Below, one piece after another: positions 34,693-43,581 of a stretch of 64,000 nucleotides of DNA. Location: contig DASTPP010000058.1 in assembly GCA_035762175.1 (NCBI GenBank), forward strand, positions 1 through 64,000, in the 5' to 3' direction. Made by a program: the position numbers and the translations under genes. The notes beneath the pieces were generated by a model. The model had not been told where the DNA came from and made no database searches. It saw only the letters and a program-made list of their open reading frames with translations. The first letter of the stretch is position 1, and each line of letters opens with the position of its first letter. Source of the stretch: DASTPP01 sp035762175. GTDB lineage: Bacteria; Myxococcota_A; Polyangia; Polyangiales; Polyangiaceae.

Positions 34693-36855
34693 TCAGGGCG
34701 CCGGGGCGGCGCGGGGGGCGGGCTTCGGGGCGGGGCCCTCGAGGCCGAGGTGGCGGCGCAAGAACGAGACGGTGTCGCGAATCAGCCGGCGCGACGCGTC
34801 GTCGTCGTCGTAGACGTCGAAGCCATGACGGAGGCTGGTCGCGTTGTAGAGGGTGAGCGGGGCGTTGGCGGCGAGGGCGGCGCGGGTCCACTCGTCGACG
34901 CGGTCGTTGATCGAGCGCTGGTCGCGGCCGGCGCGCACGACGAGCGCGGGCAGGTCGGGGCGCACGCCGTAGGCCTCCATCGCGCCGTAGTAGTAGACCG
35001 CGCAGTCGAGCTCGCCCCAGCCCTCGCGCAGCGGCAGCCGGACGCCGACGCGCGCGTTCGCCGAGCTCGCCCAGACGCAGACGCGCGAGGGGTCGACGCC
35101 GAGGCGGGCGGCGTTGTCGCGCACGAAGGCGAGGGCGCGGTCGGCGTCCTCGGCGGTCTCGCCGTCGTAGAGCGCGGCGGCCATGCCCGACGCGGCGAGC
35201 AGCCGGGCCCAGTCGCGGTACGCGGGCCAGCCGCGAAGGTCGCCCTGCGCGCCGTCGACGACGACGACGAGCGGCGCGGGCCCGGGGCCGGCGGGCGCGT
35301 AGAGGTCGAGGCGCTTGCCGGGCGCGAACTCCGACTCGCGCGGGCGTAGGGCGTCGCCCCCCGCGGGGCGCAGCACGAGGCGGAAGGGGAAGGGCGCGTT
35401 GCCGCGGGCGCCGGGCGGGGGGCTCTCGCCGAGGTTTTTCAGGGCCTCGGCGGCGCTCGCGAGGCCGGGGGCGCGCTCGAGCGCCTTGCGGTAGGCGGCG
35501 ACGGCGGCGGCCCGGTCGCCCTTGGCGGCGAGGGCCTCGCCGAGGCTATCGTGCAGGTTGGCCGACGTAGGGAAGGCCTCGACGGCGTGCTCGAAGACGC
35601 GCACGGCGTCGTCGGCGCGCCCCGCCCAGAGCGCGGCGTAGCCGAGCTCGTTGAGCTGCCCCTCGTCGAAGGCGGGCGTGGTGCCGGCGCGCAAGAGGGC
35701 GAGCGCCGCGGCGACGTCGCGATCTTCGAGCAGCGCGCGGCGCACGTCGTCGGGCGAAGACGCGGCGCCTTCGGCCTCGAGCTCGATCCGATCGCCCGGC
35801 CCGGGGGGCGGCTCGAGGGGGCCCGCCCCGCGCAGGCGGCGGTCGAGAAACCAGGTGACGAGCGCGGCGGCGCGGCCGTACGCCGCGCGGTCGCCGACGC
35901 CGGCCGCCGCCATCAGGGGGATGAAGTCGAGGTGGCGCGCGGGCAGCGTGGCCAGCACCCGCTCGGACGAGCGGGCGCCCTGCAAGAACGCGAAGTCTTG
36001 CGAGCGCGCCCGCGTCTCGCCGCTCTGCACGAGCAGGTAGGGCGCGCGCAGGCGGGCCGGGTCGAAGCCGGGCAGGCGGGTGAGCACGCGGCCGCCGTAG
36101 GTGTTGGCCTCCCAGCCGTCGAGCGCGACGAGGGCGTCGACCGAGCGCGTGCGCAGGGCGTAGAGGAGGGCCGCGGGCGACGCCGCCGAGAAGCTCACGA
36201 GGCCGAGGCGGCGCGCGTCGACGTCGGGCTCGGCGGCGAGGCGGGCGACGGCGCGCTCGAGATCGCCCGCGCGTTCGAGCACGAGCTCGGCGCCGGCCTC
36301 GCCGGTGTCGCCGACGCTTCGCCCGCTGCCCGCGACGGCGGCGGCGACGAAGCCCCGGGCGGCGAGCGCCTCGGCGAGCGGCGCCCACTCGCGCGCGCCC
36401 TCGTTGCCGCCCGAGAAGACGACGAGGGGGCGGCGCCCGGGCGAGGGCGGGGCGTCGCGGCGGGCGGGGCGGGGCTCGCGCAAGAGGGCCGCGAGTGCCT
36501 CGGGCTTGGCGCCGAAGCGGCCGATCTGGGCGCGCAGCCCCGCCTCGTCGTCGCCCACGTACGAGGCGAAGGTCAGCGCCGCGCCGCCCGCGCCGGCGGG
36601 GTACCAGAGGTGCAGCACGAGGCGCCTCGGCCTCGTCTCGCCCCGGCCGCCCGTCGCCCGCGTGGGCCTCGAGGCGTCGACGAGCTCGACGGTGCGGTAG
36701 CCGACCGCCGCGGGCGACGCCGCCTTCGGCCCGGCGGCCGAAGCGGGGGGCGGGCTCGGCGGGCGGCCCGCGGGCGAGGGGCTGGCGCAGCCGAGGGGAA
36801 GGGCGGCGAGGGCCAGGGCGGGGGCGGTCAAGGGGCGGCGAGCGCGGTGCCTCAT
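34693..36855 (-). CDS. Lipoprotein with two alpha/beta hydrolase-like domains flanking a TPR pair
   Basis: From ATG 36855 the 720-residue product has a lipoprotein signal (ALAALPLGC). The first alpha/beta hydrolase-like domain (about 45-345) contains VVFSGGNEGAREW and a nucleophile-like LVSFSAASP. TPR helices follow around residues 405-480 (TTPAFDEGQLNELGYAALW and SANLHDSLGEALAAKGD). A second hydrolase domain (about 500-710) has VCVWASSANAR, LVVRAGRDQ and LRHGFDVYD, in the right order for Ser, Asp and His. The first domain lacks the usual Gly around its Ser, so only the second may be active. Two hydrolase folds with TPRs in one exported chain is an unusual build. Confidence 0.8.
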   Translation of the reverse strand: MRHRARRPLTAPALALAALPLGCASPSPAGRPPSPPPASAAGPKAASPAAVGYRTVELVDASRPTRATGGRGETRPRRLVLHLWYPAGAGGAALTFASYVGDDEAGLRAQIGRFGAKPEALAALLREPRPARRDAPPSPGRRPLVVFSGGNEGAREWAPLAEALAARGFVAAAVAGSGRSVGDTGEAGAELVLERAGDLERAVARLAAEPDVDARRLGLVSFSAASPAALLYALRTRSVDALVALDGWEANTYGGRVLTRLPGFDPARLRAPYLLVQSGETRARSQDFAFLQGARSSERVLATLPARHLDFIPLMAAAGVGDRAAYGRAAALVTWFLDRRLRGAGPLEPPPGPGDRIELEAEGAASSPDDVRRALLEDRDVAAALALLRAGTTPAFDEGQLNELGYAALWAGRADDAVRVFEHAVEAFPTSANLHDSLGEALAAKGDRAAAVAAYRKALERAPGLASAAEALKNLGESPPPGARGNAPFPFRLVLRPAGGDALRPRESEFAPGKRLDLYAPAGPGPAPLVVVVDGAQGDLRGWPAYRDWARLLAASGMAAALYDGETAEDADRALAFVRDNAARLGVDPSRVCVWASSANARVGVRLPLREGWGELDCAVYYYGAMEAYGVRPDLPALVVRAGRDQRSINDRVDEWTRAALAANAPLTLYNATSLRHGFDVYDDDDASRRLIRDTVSFLRRHLGLEGPAPKPAPRAAPAP

Positions 36856-37374
36856 GCGGGCCAAGGTGTCGGCCGGCCCCTCGTCCGCCAAGGGCGCTGC
36901 AGCGAAGGGCGCAGGGGCTGCAGCGAACGCGTTTCCGGCGTACCGAGGCCCGCGAACCGCGGATCCAGAGCACCCGGACCATGGAGCCGGGTCGGCCGGA
37001 CCGTGGATCCGAGCCCCCGGACCGTGGATCCGAGTCGCCCGGACCGCGGATCCGAGTCATCCCGACCGCGGATCCGAATCGCCCGGACCGCGGATCCGAG
37101 TCATCCCGACCGCGGGCCCGAGTCGCCCGGCCCGGGAATCGCGGCCCCGGACCGTCAAACCAAGTATCGCCAGCCCTTCGCCCTTTGGTTCGGCCCCGGG
37201 GAACCGGCCGGGCGTGCGCCCCTCTAGGCTCTGTCGGACGAATGCTCCCGTCGCCCGGCGCCCGATCCGCGGCGCCGTCGGCCGGGGTCGGGAGCTCGAA
37301 ATCCGGGCGGATTCCTTCGCCCCCGGCCCCGGCCGACGGCGTGCGTCTCGGCCGCCGCGCTCGGTCCGCATTCG
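36856..37374. other. Intergenic region holding a 22-bp iteron array and a MITE-like palindrome
   Basis: This 519-base gap between the double-hydrolase gene start and the LytTR gene end contains no gene. Its left part carries eight to nine 22-bp units and its right part a 164-bp palindromic element, both annotated separately. Between them is an ordinary GC-rich stretch with one less GC-rich patch (CCGTCAAACCAAGTATCGCC). Confidence 0.8.
36956..37152. repeat. 22-bp direct-repeat (iteron-like) array
   Basis: Units with the core ACCGCGGATCCGAGTCGCCC begin at 36956, 36978, 37000, 37021, 37043, 37065, 37087 and 37109, with a decayed ninth at 37131. Most hold the 8-bp palindrome CGGATCCG. The last four alternate between GTCGCCCGG-like and GTCATCCCG ends, giving a 44-base higher-order period. 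The spacing of two helical turns and the position about 100 bases upstream of a start codon suggest stacked binding sites. Confidence 0.9.
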
Positions 37375-37388
37375 TCAGACAGAGCCTA
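37225..37388. mobile_element. MITE-like palindromic element with 20-bp terminal inverted repeats
   Basis: TAGGCTCTGTCGGACGAATG (37225-37244) is the reverse complement of 37369-37388 with a single mismatch. Inside, a perfect 14-bp inverted repeat (37274-37287 and 37327-37340) has the same centre, so the whole 164-base element can fold into one long hairpin. Both ends carry TA, matching insertion at a TA target as in IS630/Tc1 or some IS5-group elements. No transposase is encoded. The right terminal repeat overlaps the 3' end of the LytTR gene and supplies its last codons and stop. Confidence 0.8.
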
Positions 37389-38082
37389 AGCGACCGCGCA
37401 GCCGCTCTCGGGCACGGTCGGACACGGGCAGGCGCACGCCGTCGGCGAGCACGACCTGCCACTGGCGCCCGGCGCGCACGACCTCGACGACGCGGTCGAG
37501 GTTGACGATCGCCTTGCGGTGGATGCGGACGAAGCGGGCGGGGTCGAGCCGACCCTCGAGCGCCTGCATCGACTCGCGGTAGAGCAGCGACGAGCCGCCG
37601 ACGTGCAGCTCGACGTAGTAGTCGGCGGCCTCGACCCAGTCGATGGCGCCCGGGTCGACGTAGCGCACGCGCCCGCTCTCGCGCACGGCGAGCGGGGCGC
37701 GGCGGCGCGCGGCCGAGAGGGCCTCTTTCGCGCGGGCGAGGGCCTCGGCGAAGCGGGCGTCGGTGAAGGGCTTGAGCAGATAGTCGACGGCGCGCACGTC
37801 GAAGGCCCGGCGGGCGTAGTGCTCGTGGGCGGTGACGAACACGAAGAGCGGCCGCGCGGCGGGCTCGACGCGGGCGAGGGCGTCGAAGGCGTCGCCGGCG
37901 GGCATCTCGACGTCGAAGAACACGAGATCGGGGCGCAGGTCGGCGATGGCGCGCGCGGCGCCCGCGCCGCTCGCGGCCTCGCCCACCACGCTGAGCTCGG
38001 GGTCGGCCTCGCAGAGCGAGCGCACGCCCTCGCGCGCGAGCGGCTCGTCGTCGACGACGAGCACGCGGAAGGGCTCAGGCAT
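37375..38082 (-). CDS. LytTR-family response regulator
   Basis: The 235-residue protein has an N-terminal receiver domain (VLVVDDEPLAREGV, phosphorylated Asp in LVFFDVEMPAGD, and LLKPFTD with the conserved Lys). A C-terminal LytTR DNA-binding domain follows (IDWVEAADYYVELHVGG, then FVRIHRKAIVNLDRVVEV). It overlaps the sensor kinase gene by 8 bases, so the two form a coupled two-component system of the LytS/LytR or AlgR type. The C-terminus (LGSV) is encoded by the terminal repeat of the MITE-like element, so the native end was probably altered by the insertion. Confidence 0.95.
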   Translation of the reverse strand: MPEPFRVLVVDDEPLAREGVRSLCEADPELSVVGEAASGAGAARAIADLRPDLVFFDVEMPAGDAFDALARVEPAARPLFVFVTAHEHYARRAFDVRAVDYLLKPFTDARFAEALARAKEALSAARRRAPLAVRESGRVRYVDPGAIDWVEAADYYVELHVGGSSLLYRESMQALEGRLDPARFVRIHRKAIVNLDRVVEVVRAGRQWQVVLADGVRLPVSDRARERLRGRLGSV

Positions 38083-39268
38083 CGGGGGCCGCCGGCGCGA
38101 AGGGCAGCTCGACGCGCGCCCGCGCCCCGCCGCCGGGCCCGGGCCCGAGCTCGAGGCGCTGCGCCCCCGCGTAGGCGTGCTCGAGGCGCGCCCGCAGGTT
38201 CGACAGCCCCACGCCGGCGCCCCCGCCCCCGCCCCGCCCGAGCCTGCCGTCTCCGCCCCCGCCCGGCCCGAGCCCGCCGCCCCCACCCGGCCCGAGCCCG
38301 ACGCCCCCGCCCGGCCCGAGCCCGCCGCCCTCGCCGGGCCCGAGCCCGACGCCGTCGTCGAGCACCTCGACGCAGAGCCGCCCCTCGCGGCGAAAGGCGC
38401 GCACCTCGACCGAGCCCCCCTCGGGCCGCGGCGCGAGCCCGTGCCGGAGCGCGTTCTCGACGAGGGGCTGCAGCAAGAACGCGGGCACCTTCGCCGCCTC
38501 GACCCCCGGCTCGACGTCGAAGCGCACCCGCAGCCGGTCGCGGAAGCGCACCTCTTCGACCTCGAGGTAGGTGCGCACGAAGGCGAGCTCTTCGGCCAGG
38601 CTGACCTCGGGCAGAGCCCCCTTGCGCAGGGCGGCGCGCAAGAGGTCGGAGAGCAGGCAGACGACGCGCAGCGCCCCCTCGTTGTCGCGCTTTCGCACCA
38701 GCATGGCGACCGAGTTGAGCGCGTTGAAGAGAAAGTGCGGCTGCACCTGCGCCCGCAGCGCGTCGAGCTGCGCCCGCGCGAGGCTCGCCTCGAGCTCGGC
38801 GCGGCGCCGCTGCTCGACGAAGCCGCGCGCGAAGGCGAGCGTGACGGCGTAGGCGAAGGCGCCGAAGACCGCCATCTTCACGAAGAAGAAGGGCACGAGC
38901 GAGCGGAAGCTCGCGCCGCGGGCGAAGGGCGCGTCGACCAGCCGGGCGCAGAGCACGAAGACGGCGGCGTGGGCGGCGATGACGAGCGAGGCGCGCCCGA
39001 GGTGCCCCGGCAGCGCCCTCGCCCAGGCGCCCGGGGGCGCGGCGGCGTCGCGCTGGCCCGCCCGCAGCACGAAGGGCGTCGCCACCGCCCAGGCCCACCA
39101 GGGCGGCACCTGCTGCACGAGCTGCGCGGGCAAGAGGCCCATGCCGTCGGGCGAGAGCAGCCCGACCTGCAGGGCCAAGAGCACGCCGGGCAGGGACCAC
39201 AGCACCCAGAGCCCGAGGGCGCGCCGCAGGGAGACGACCTTGGGCCGAGACACCTCGCGCCCGAGCAT
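38075..39268 (-). CDS. LytS-type sensor histidine kinase with expanded Gly-rich ATP-lid
   Basis: From ATG 39268 the 397-residue product has four or five hydrophobic segments (ALGLWVLWSLPGVLLALQVG; WWAWAVATPFVL; LVIAAHAAVFVLCARL; FFFVKMAVFGAFAYAV). A His-kinase core follows, with QVQPHFLFNALNSVAML carrying the phosphorylated His. The ATPase part shows PLVENALRHGLAP and GVGLSNLRARLEHAY. Between the G1 box (DDGVGLGPG) and the G2 box lie several extra copies of GLGPGGG. No extracellular sensor domain is visible, so the membrane bundle itself may sense the signal. It precedes and overlaps its LytTR partner. Confidence 0.92.
   Translation of the reverse strand: MLGREVSRPKVVSLRRALGLWVLWSLPGVLLALQVGLLSPDGMGLLPAQLVQQVPPWWAWAVATPFVLRAGQRDAAAPPGAWARALPGHLGRASLVIAAHAAVFVLCARLVDAPFARGASFRSLVPFFFVKMAVFGAFAYAVTLAFARGFVEQRRRAELEASLARAQLDALRAQVQPHFLFNALNSVAMLVRKRDNEGALRVVCLLSDLLRAALRKGALPEVSLAEELAFVRTYLEVEEVRFRDRLRVRFDVEPGVEAAKVPAFLLQPLVENALRHGLAPRPEGGSVEVRAFRREGRLCVEVLDDGVGLGPGEGGGLGPGGGVGLGPGGGGGLGPGGGGDGRLGRGGGGGAGVGLSNLRARLEHAYAGAQRLELGPGPGGGARARVELPFAPAAPDA
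38222..38352. repeat. 24-bp tandem repeat inside the LytS-type kinase gene
   Basis: About four in-frame units of the type CCCGGCCCGAGCCCGCCGCC... encode GLGPGGGG/V repeats on the reverse strand. The first unit overlaps the G1-box codons, from which the others appear to derive. Confidence 0.8.
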
Positions 39269-39519
39269 AGCGCATCGGCCCTCGTCACACGCCTCCACCG
39301 GCCGGGGCCCGCCGCGGGAGCACGGGGCGGGCCCCGGCCGGGGCGCGGGGGGTCGTCGGGGCGGCGCCGGGGCCGCCCGGGCTTCGTTCCGACCTCGAAT
39401 TGGTCGGCCGGCCACGGCGCGAAGGGGCGCCCGCGGCCCGGCCTCCCGCCTCCGAGCGGGGAGATCAGAGTTTCATCGCGAGACCTCGGGGGTTATGGCT
39501 CGATCGTCTTCGCCGGGCC

Positions 39520-40086
39520 TCAGGGGGCGAACGACTCGATCTTCTTCGCGGCCGAGTCGGTGATGCGCTCGAGCTCGTCGAGGCGCACCTTCAGGCCGTC
39601 TTTCTCGGCGCCCCATGAGTCGTTGCGCGCGCGGTCGAGCCGCTCCAGGTGGTGCTCGACGAGCTGCCGCTGCTTGGCGACGTCGTTCAGGCGCTCGCGT
39701 GCCTCGAGGTCGGCCCGGGCGCCGAGCACGCCGAGCTTGGCGCGCAGCGCGTCGGCGCGGGCGTCGAGCTTCTGCGCGCGGGCGCGGGCCTCGGCGCGGA
39801 ACTTCTGCCGCTCTTCGGACATCGAGATCTGCGCCTCGCGCAGGTCTTCGCGGTCGGGGTCGCCCGCGTGGGCCCGGTCGGCGGCGTTCTCGCGGGCGTC
39901 GGTGCGCGCCTCGATGCCTCGCTCGCGCGCGTCCTTCTCGCGCTCGATGGCGCGGGCGCGCTCGTCTTGGCGCTCCTCGATGGCGTCCCATTGGGCCTGC
40001 TTCAGCTTCTTGTTCGGGTCGCTCGAGCAGCCGCCCAGCAAGGCGAGCGACAGGGCGAGCGGGACGCAAGCGAATGCGTGTTTCAT
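39520..40086 (-). CDS. Coiled-coil lipoprotein
   Basis: From ATG 40086 the 188-residue product has a clear lipoprotein signal (LALSLALLGGC, lipid Cys then SSDPNKK). It is otherwise one long charged helix rich in Arg, Glu, Ala and Asp with heptad spacing, for example ERQDERARAIEREKDARERG and RARAQKLDARADALRAKLG. It resembles Lpp-like or myxobacterial coiled-coil lipoproteins that span part of the periplasm. No enzymatic motif is present. The frame upstream to 40206 lacks a better start. The function is unknown. Confidence 0.8.
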   Translation of the reverse strand: MKHAFACVPLALSLALLGGCSSDPNKKLKQAQWDAIEERQDERARAIEREKDARERGIEARTDARENAADRAHAGDPDREDLREAQISMSEERQKFRAEARARAQKLDARADALRAKLGVLGARADLEARERLNDVAKQRQLVEHHLERLDRARNDSWGAEKDGLKVRLDELERITDSAAKKIESFAP

Positions 40087-40404
40087 GGCGTGTTCTCCTC
40101 GGCCCCCGCCCGGCCGCCGCCCGAGGTGGCGACGTGGCGGGCCAGGGGTGGGCAGACGGGACGATGTCCCTTTGCTTGCCGAGGGCCCAAGCAGAGCCCG
40201 TGCCACGTGATCGCCCCCCCCGCCGATTCGGCCGAGATCGAGCGGCCGCGCCCGGGCAGATCCGCCCGAACGCGCGGCCGGCGTGGCGCGAGCGTCCGCG
40301 CTCTTCGGCCTCGCGGCCGACGTCGCGGGGCGTGGCGCCGCGGGCCCTCTGGTGCAAAGAGGCCACGCCGCCCGCGTGCGCCTAGCGCGCCGGGCCGCGC
40401 CGGG
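40087..40404. other. Intergenic region without recognised gene
   Basis: This 318-base gap lies between the carboxylase gene end and the coiled-coil lipoprotein start, both on the reverse strand. It is GC-rich, with one short inverted pair (GCTTG/CAAGC around 40175). It should contain the lipoprotein promoter, but no clear -35/-10 pair was seen. Confidence 0.4.
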
Positions 40405-41970
<1,566 letters not shown>

Positions 41971-42159
41971 GACGCCCGCGGTTAGCACGTCGCCCCGACC
42001 ACGGGAACGCAGAGCCGCCCCCCGCGGGCCCCGGCGGGCCCCGGGGGCCGCCCCGCGCCGGGGGGTTTCGCGGCCGGCGCCGGCCGCGACCGCCCGCCCG
42101 AGGCGGGGCCTCGCCGCGCCGGGGTTTTCCCCGCCCCCGCCCCCGCCCGCCGAGCACGC

Positions 42160-42222
42160 CGCCCCGCCCCCGCCAGAACGACGCTGCGCCCCGCCCCCGC
42201 CAGAACTACGCTGCGCCCCGCC
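42160..42222. repeat. 27-bp tandem repeat abutting the murB start
   Basis: CGCCCCGCCCCCGCCAGAAC... fills 42160-42186 and 42187-42213, with a partial third copy ending on the base before the GTG start of murB. The repeat therefore occupies the place of the ribosome-binding site. Confidence 0.85.
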
Positions 42223-43404
42223 GTGACCGCCCCCGACGAGCGCCCCACCCCGCACGAGCGGTCCAGCCTGCCCGAGCGCCCCGCCCTCTCCGACCGCCCC
42301 GACCCGGCCGAGCGCCCCGGCCCCGACGAGCTCCCGGCCCTCGCCGGGCGCACCACGCTGGGCGTCGGCGGCCCGCCCCGCGCCTTCGTGCGGGCCGGGA
42401 GCGAGCGCGCGCTCGTCGCCGCCGTCGACGCCTGCGTGCGGCGCGGCGAGCCGTACTTCGTGCTGGGCGGCGGCAGCAACGTCGTCGCCTCGGACGAGGG
42501 CTTCGCGGGCACGGTCGTCGCCGTCGAGGGCCGCGGGCTCGACATTCGCCGGGCGCCCGGGGGCGGCGCGGTGCTGGTCGAGGCGGCGGCGGGCGAGCCC
42601 TGGGACGATCTGGTCGCCCGCTGCGTGGGCGAGGGGCTCGCGGGGCTCGAGTGCCTGTCGGGCATCCCCGGGCTGGTCGGCGCGACGCCGATTCAGAACG
42701 TGGGCGCCTACGGGCAAGAGGTGTCCGACGTCATCGAGAGCGTGCGCGCGTACGACCCGGCCTCGGGCCGCGTCGAGGCGCTCTCGGCCGAGGCCTGCGG
42801 CTTCGCCTACCGCGACAGCGCCTTCAAGCGCGAGGGGCCGGGGCGCCGCGTCGTGCTCTCGGTCGTCTTTCGGCTGCGCGCGGGCCCGCCCTCGCCCCCG
42901 CGCTACGCCGAGCTCGCCCGCGCCCTCGACGGCGCGGCGCTCGACCTCGGCCGGGTGCGCGAGGCGGTGATCGCGCTGCGCCGCTCGAAGTCGATGGTCG
43001 TCGACCCGGGCGACCCCGACAGCCGCAGCGCCGGCTCGTTCTTCACCAACCCGGTGCTCGAGGCGTCCGCGCTCGGGGGCCTGCGCGGCCGGCTCGAGGC
43101 GGCCGGCGTGCTCGCGCCCGGCGAGGCGCTGCCCTCGTTCGACGCGGGGCCGGGGCGGGTGAAGGTGGCGGCGGCCTGGCTCATCGAGCGCGCGGGGGTG
43201 AAGAAGGGCGAGCGCTTCGGCGGCGCCGCCGTCTCGCGCGCCCACGCCCTGGCCATCGTCAACCGCGGGGGGGCGAGCGCGGCCGACGTCGTCGGGCTCG
43301 CGCGGCACGTGCGCGCCCGGGTCTACGAGCGTTGCGGCGTCTTGCTCGAGCCCGAGCCGGTCTTCGTCGGCTTCGGCCCCGAGCCGCTCGGCCGCCCGGG
43401 CTGA
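42223..43404 (+). CDS. murB: UDP-N-acetylenolpyruvoylglucosamine reductase MurB
   Basis: The 393-residue protein carries the MurB landmarks: TTLGVGGPPRAFV, the FAD-binding LGGGSNVVASDEGF, SGIPGLVGATPIQNVGAYGQ, the catalytic YRDSAFKRE, and the Ser-containing RSAGSFFTNP. The C-terminal part ends LEPEPVFVGFG with the probable catalytic Glu. It reduces the enolpyruvyl group to lactyl in peptidoglycan precursor synthesis. The N-terminus has about 40 extra Pro/Glu/Arg-rich residues, so the GTG at 42223 may not be the only start. It stands apart from other mur genes, which is unusual. Its 3' end is imperfectly triplicated. Confidence 0.95.
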   Translation: MTAPDERPTPHERSSLPERPALSDRPDPAERPGPDELPALAGRTTLGVGGPPRAFVRAGSERALVAAVDACVRRGEPYFVLGGGSNVVASDEGFAGTVVAVEGRGLDIRRAPGGGAVLVEAAAGEPWDDLVARCVGEGLAGLECLSGIPGLVGATPIQNVGAYGQEVSDVIESVRAYDPASGRVEALSAEACGFAYRDSAFKREGPGRRVVLSVVFRLRAGPPSPPRYAELARALDGAALDLGRVREAVIALRRSKSMVVDPGDPDSRSAGSFFTNPVLEASALGGLRGRLEAAGVLAPGEALPSFDAGPGRVKVAAAWLIERAGVKKGERFGGAAVSRAHALAIVNRGGASAADVVGLARHVRARVYERCGVLLEPEPVFVGFGPEPLGRPG

Positions 43405-43470
43405 GCGTCGGCGTCGAGCCGCTCGGGCGCCCGGGCTGAAGCCCCGAGCCGCTCGGCGGCCCGGGCTGAG
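43381..43470. repeat. Imperfect triple repeat of the murB end
   Basis: GAGCCGCTCGGCCGCCCGGG with CTGAGC starts at 43381, 43416 and 43446, with spacings of 35 and 30. The first copy holds the last murB codons and stop; the other two keep CTGA. Confidence 0.85.
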
Positions 43471-43479
43471 CGCGGCGCG

Positions 43480-43501
43480 CTGCCCGCTTGTCAGCGGGCA
43501 G
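43480..43501. terminator. Hairpin downstream of murB
   Basis: CTGCCCGCT, TGTC, AGCGGGCAG form a perfect 9-bp stem and 4-base loop, 76 bases after the murB stop and 80 bases before the Omp85 start. There is no T run, so it may be a factor-dependent terminator or a leader element of the next gene. Confidence 0.5.
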
Positions 43502-43581
43502 AAAGCAGGAGAATCATAGCGCCGGCCCCGCCGCCGGCCGCGCCGCCGGCCCCGAGGGGGCGGCCGGGGGCCGGGCCGCCG

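Noticed and set aside
36956..37152. CRISPR array
   Set aside because: The 22-base units are contiguous with no unique spacers, and no cas genes are present.
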